DNA of 64,000 nt from Bacteroides mediterraneensis (lineage in GTDB: Bacteria; Bacteroidota; Bacteroidia; Bacteroidales; Bacteroidaceae): NCBI RefSeq assembly GCF_025993685.1, contig NZ_DAJPEN010000001.1:1550001-1614000 (forward strand), in the 5' to 3' direction. A model generated the notes under the pieces. It had not been told where the DNA came from, ran no database searches, and saw only the letters and a list, made by a program, of their open reading frames with translations. Position 1 is the stretch's first letter. Each line of letters begins with the position of its first letter. A program made the position numbers and the translations under genes. Below are positions 60,780-64,000 of the stretch, one piece after another.

Positions 60780-63295
60780 GAAGTGTATTGAAGGCCTGTG
60801 ATCTGGAAGACAGATTTCCGATTCTGGCCGTGGAAAACAACTGCATCGTAAGCAAGGATGCGGACATTACGGTAGCCTTCGAGGTCGAGCTGCCTGAACT
60901 GTACACGGTAACGGCTGCGGAATACGAAGCCATTCACGGTACCTGGGTAAAGGCCATGAAGGTGCTTCCCAATTATTCGGTCGTGTACAAGCAGGACTGG
61001 TTCGTCAAGGAAAACTACCGGAGCGAAGGAGACGGGACGGAAAGTTTCCTGTCCCGCAGCTATGAGCGTCATTTCAACGAACGCCCGTATCTCAGGCACC
61101 GCTGCTTCCTGTACCTGACAAAGACCACACGCGAACGTGCCCGCCGCCGCAGTGATTTCAGTACCCTGTGCCGCGGCTATATCCTTCCCAAGGAAATCAC
61201 GGACTGGGACTCGGTCGTGAAATTCCTGGAGGCGGTGGAGCAGTTCGAGCGTATCATGAACGATTCGGGGCATGTCAGGATGAAGCGTCTCAGGACGGAA
61301 GAGGTTGTCGGAACGGAAGAATGTCCCGGTCTGATTGAAAGATACCTGACTCTCGGAATGGAAGACACGCACCCCGTATTACAGGACATCTGCCTTGATC
61401 CGGAACGCATGCGCATCGGTGACAAACGTCTTTGCCTGCATGTGCTTTCCGATACGGAAGACCTTCCCGGCAGCGTGGGCACGGACATGCGCTATGAGCG
61501 CTTGTCCACGGACCGTAGCGACTGCCGTCTTTCGTTTGCGGCTCCGGTAGGACTTCTGCTTTCATGCAACCATGTCTATTCGCAGTACGTGTTTATCGAT
61601 GACGCGCAGGAAATCCTGCAACGCATGGAAAAGACTTCACGCAACATGCTGTCCCTGTCGAAATACAGCCGCAGCAATGCCGTGAACTATGAATGGGCAG
61701 AAATGTATCTTGACGAGGCGCATACGAAAGGGCTTGTTCCGGTACGGTGCCACTGTAACGTGCTGGCCTGGGCGGAAGACGAGGAAGAGTTAAGGCGTAT
61801 CAAGAACGATACCGGCAGCCAGCTTGCCCTGATGGGATGCGTACCCCATTACAACACGATAGATACCCCAGTGCTGTACTGGTCTGGTATTCCCGGCAAT
61901 GCGGGCGATTTTCCGGCTGAGGAAAGTTTCTATACCTTTCTGGAACAGGCTGTCTGCCTGTTTGCTTCGGAAACGAATTACCGCAGTTCGCCCAGCCCGT
62001 TCGGTATCCGTATGACGGACAGGCAGAGCGGCGTACCGCTTCATCTGGACATCAGTGACCTGCCCATGCGCAAGGGAATCATCACCAACCGCAACAAGTT
62101 CATACTCGGTCCCTCCGGCAGCGGTAAATCCTTCTTTACGAACCACCTTGTCCGCCAGTATTATGAACAGGGTACCCATATCCTGTTGGTGGATACCGGA
62201 AACAGCTATCAGGGACTTTGCAGCCTGATTCATGACCGGACACATGGCGAGGACGGTATCTATATCACCTATGAGGAGGACAATCCCATCGCCTTCAATC
62301 CGTTCTATACGGATTCCGGGGAATTTGACGTGGAAAAGCGTGAAAGCATCAAGACACTGATACTCACACTCTGGAAACGTGAGGATGAAGCCCCAAGGCG
62401 TTCGGAAGAAGTGGCCCTTTCGGGAGCGGTGAACGCATACATCCGCAGGATAACGGAAAACAGGGATGTCAGACCCGATTTCAACGGATTCTACGAGTTT
62501 GTGCGTGATGACTACCGCCGGATGATTGAGGAGAAGAAAGTCCGTGAGAAGGATTTTGACATCGACGGTTTCCTGAACGTGCTGGAACCGTTCTACCGTG
62601 GCGGTGATTATGATTTCCTGCTTAATTCGGACAAGGAACTGGATCTTACCAACAAGCGCTTTATCGTATTTGAACTGGACAATATCAGCGGAAACAAGGT
62701 GCTTCTGCCCGTGGTCACGCTGATAATCATGGAAACCTTCATCGCCAAGATGCGCCGTTTGAAAGGTATCCGCAAGATGATACTCATTGAGGAATGCTGG
62801 AAAGCCCTGATGTCCGCCAATATGAGTGAGTACATAAAGTATTTATTTAAGACCGTCAGAAAATATTTCGGGGAGGCTGTTGTGGTCACCCAGGAAGTGG
62901 ATGACATCATCAGTTCCCCTGTCGTGAAGGAAGCTATCATCAACAACAGTGACTGCAAGATTCTTCTTGACCAGCGGAAATACATGAACAAGTTCGACCA
63001 TATCCAGCGGCTTCTCGGACTGACCGACAAGGAACGCGGACAGATCCTGTCCATTAACCAGGCCAACCATCCCGGACGTTTCTACCGTGAGGTCTGGATC
63101 GGTCTTGGCGGTACCCATTCGGCCGTGTATGCCACGGAAGTCAGCGATGAGGAATATGCCGTATATACCACGGAAGAGTCGGAAAAGCTGGAATTGCAGA
63201 AGCTGGCCAAGGAACTGGGCGGAAATCTGGAACTGGCCGTGAAACGCATTGCGGAAATGAGAAGGGAAAGGAAAAGGTCAAACGGTAAAGCATGA
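60776..63295 (+). CDS. traG: TraG, VirB4-like conjugation ATPase
   Basis: This 839-residue cytoplasmic ATPase powers the mating channel. The N-terminal CagE/VirB4 domain (about 1-400) is followed by Walker A LGPSGSGKS at about 443-451, VDTGNSYQGLCSLIHDR, and Walker B KMILIEECWKAL at about 665-675, then QEVDDIISSPVVKEAIINNSD. Length and order of motifs fit TraG of CTnDOT-type elements. ATGA overlaps on both sides show translational coupling with traF and with the next gene. The sequence is markedly GC-richer than the defence island. Confidence 0.95.
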   Translation: MRSVLKACDLEDRFPILAVENNCIVSKDADITVAFEVELPELYTVTAAEYEAIHGTWVKAMKVLPNYSVVYKQDWFVKENYRSEGDGTESFLSRSYERHFNERPYLRHRCFLYLTKTTRERARRRSDFSTLCRGYILPKEITDWDSVVKFLEAVEQFERIMNDSGHVRMKRLRTEEVVGTEECPGLIERYLTLGMEDTHPVLQDICLDPERMRIGDKRLCLHVLSDTEDLPGSVGTDMRYERLSTDRSDCRLSFAAPVGLLLSCNHVYSQYVFIDDAQEILQRMEKTSRNMLSLSKYSRSNAVNYEWAEMYLDEAHTKGLVPVRCHCNVLAWAEDEEELRRIKNDTGSQLALMGCVPHYNTIDTPVLYWSGIPGNAGDFPAEESFYTFLEQAVCLFASETNYRSSPSPFGIRMTDRQSGVPLHLDISDLPMRKGIITNRNKFILGPSGSGKSFFTNHLVRQYYEQGTHILLVDTGNSYQGLCSLIHDRTHGEDGIYITYEEDNPIAFNPFYTDSGEFDVEKRESIKTLILTLWKREDEAPRRSEEVALSGAVNAYIRRITENRDVRPDFNGFYEFVRDDYRRMIEEKKVREKDFDIDGFLNVLEPFYRGGDYDFLLNSDKELDLTNKRFIVFELDNISGNKVLLPVVTLIIMETFIAKMRRLKGIRKMILIEECWKALMSANMSEYIKYLFKTVRKYFGEAVVVTQEVDDIISSPVVKEAIINNSDCKILLDQRKYMNKFDHIQRLLGLTDKERGQILSINQANHPGRFYREVWIGLGGTHSAVYATEVSDEEYAVYTTEESEKLELQKLAKELGGNLELAVKRIAEMRRERKRSNGKA

Positions 63296-63915
63296 CGGTT
63301 ATGAATGACAGTTTTGAATCGGATGAAAGAAAGCGTAAGGAGACAATCGAATGTCTCTACTGGTCCCTGATGAACGGATGGGACATACCGAAGGATATCC
63401 GTGAACATTACGGATTTTCAGAGGACTATGAGCTGTACCACCGGCTTGAAAGTATGGAACCGGAAGATTACAGGGAAAGAAGGCTCAGAGGCGAGATACC
63501 CGATGCCATAGAGGTCGATGTAAGACTGACACATGCCGTGGAGAAGGTCTTCGAGCGGCTTTGTTCCCCTCCTCCCGTGCAATATCTCGACAAGCTGTAT
63601 GGGGAACTGGAAAAGCTGGGAGGTTTCATAGCCAACCCGAAGAATATTGACAGCCCTTTCATCAATTCCGGTTTTCTCATGAAATACGGCATTGACCGGA
63701 ATTCCCCGGATGAAATCAGACGGCAACAGGCAGAAAAGGCCTATAAGGAACTTTATGCCAGGTTTGAAACCATGGTTGACCTGAAGTCCCCAAACAAAAA
63801 GGACGACAATGCTATCCGCAAGGAATGCCGGAAGCCAGTCTGCAAAGACAGGCTGGTCGGAAGAGTCAGCATCCCGGTCAGTCCGAAGCCAAAGAGACGC
63901 AAGATGGGACTTTGA
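63292..63915 (+). CDS. Conjugation-operon protein of unknown function
   Basis: This 207-residue soluble, highly charged protein follows traG with an ATGA overlap. Its N-terminal helical part (ERKRKETIECLYWSLMNGWDIPKDIREHYGFSEDYELYHRL) is followed by a central segment (PPPVQYLDKLYGELEKLGGF) and a basic C-terminus (KPKRRKMGL). I recognise no family. The position corresponds to the gap between traG and traI in related operons. No membrane segment or signal peptide is visible. Confidence 0.75.
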   Translation: MTVMNDSFESDERKRKETIECLYWSLMNGWDIPKDIREHYGFSEDYELYHRLESMEPEDYRERRLRGEIPDAIEVDVRLTHAVEKVFERLCSPPPVQYLDKLYGELEKLGGFIANPKNIDSPFINSGFLMKYGIDRNSPDEIRRQQAEKAYKELYARFETMVDLKSPNKKDDNAIRKECRKPVCKDRLVGRVSIPVSPKPKRRKMGL

Positions 63916-63958
63916 AAGTTTCAGTAAAACAAGAACAACATCATTAAAAAAACAAGAC

Positions 63959-64000
63959 ATGAAAAACAGACAGTTGTACAGACTGGCCGCCTGCCTGATC
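63959..64000 (+). CDS. Start of the next tra gene (traI-like, 3' partial)
   Basis: Only 14 codons lie in the window (MKNRQLYRLAACLI). They look like the beginning of a signal peptide, as expected for TraI (DUF4141), the gene that normally follows in this operon. Identity cannot be confirmed from so few residues. Confidence 0.4.
   Translation, partial: MKNRQLYRLAACLI

Overview
The window looks like a gut Bacteroidales genome (Bacteroides, Phocaeicola or Parabacteroides). The evidence is Bacteroidetes-type promoters (TTTG about 20 bp upstream of TANNTTTG), RteA/RteB-type two-component regulators, a CTnDOT-like MobABC/TraA-TraG transfer region, PRTRC genes and DUF3945/DUF4099 proteins. Much of it reads as an integrative conjugative element with several insertions and decayed segments. 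No integrase or attachment site is visible, so the element ends lie outside the window or were not recognised.

Layout. 1-8.9 kb: a YdcZ-type transporter (5' cut by the window edge), an aldo/keto reductase, an AraC regulator, a lipoprotein-flavodoxin and an RND efflux set whose membrane-fusion gene has an in-frame TGA. 9.4-12.5 kb: a decayed second copy of rteA-rteB joined to a frameshifted agmatine-deiminase-like gene. 13.4-22.6 kb: a phage-defence island with a RloA/RloB (AbiL-like) ATPase-TOPRIM pair, a two-TM coiled-coil protein and AbiH, and on the opposite strand a two-gene RADAR system (rdrA ATPase, rdrB adenosine-deaminase-like). 23.1-25.6 kb: a small orphan gene, two metallophosphoesterases and an excisionase-like HTH protein. 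25.6-34.3 kb (minus strand): a PRTRC cassette containing an E1-like ThiF, an E2-like protein with a plausible catalytic Cys and a 73-residue ubiquitin-like protein ending in Gly, followed by topoisomerase III and DUF4099/DUF3945 proteins.

34.9-44.8 kb: a histidine kinase/NtrC pair divergent from a TolC-HlyD-FtsX-ABC exporter cluster with a clear sigma-54 promoter; the tolC gene is split by an IS4-family element. A second IS copy with an identical transposase and inverted orientation lies at 45.1-46.4 kb, just before the intact rteA-rteB pair (46.5-50.1 kb).

50.8-64 kb: the transfer region. On the minus strand are mobA, mobB and mobC; mobC, the coupling protein, is interrupted by a 2.46-kb group II intron encoding an RT-maturase-HNH protein. 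On the plus strand are traA (ParA-like), traB, traC, traD, traE, traF, traG (VirB4-like), an unknown gene and the start of the next tra gene. Between the mob and tra operons lie long palindromes (putative oriT) and an array of 40-bp tandem repeats. A motif of about four 10-bp direct repeats (TGACATCTGA) sits in front of the DUF3945, mob/tra and traE transcription units, which suggests one shared regulator for the element's operons.
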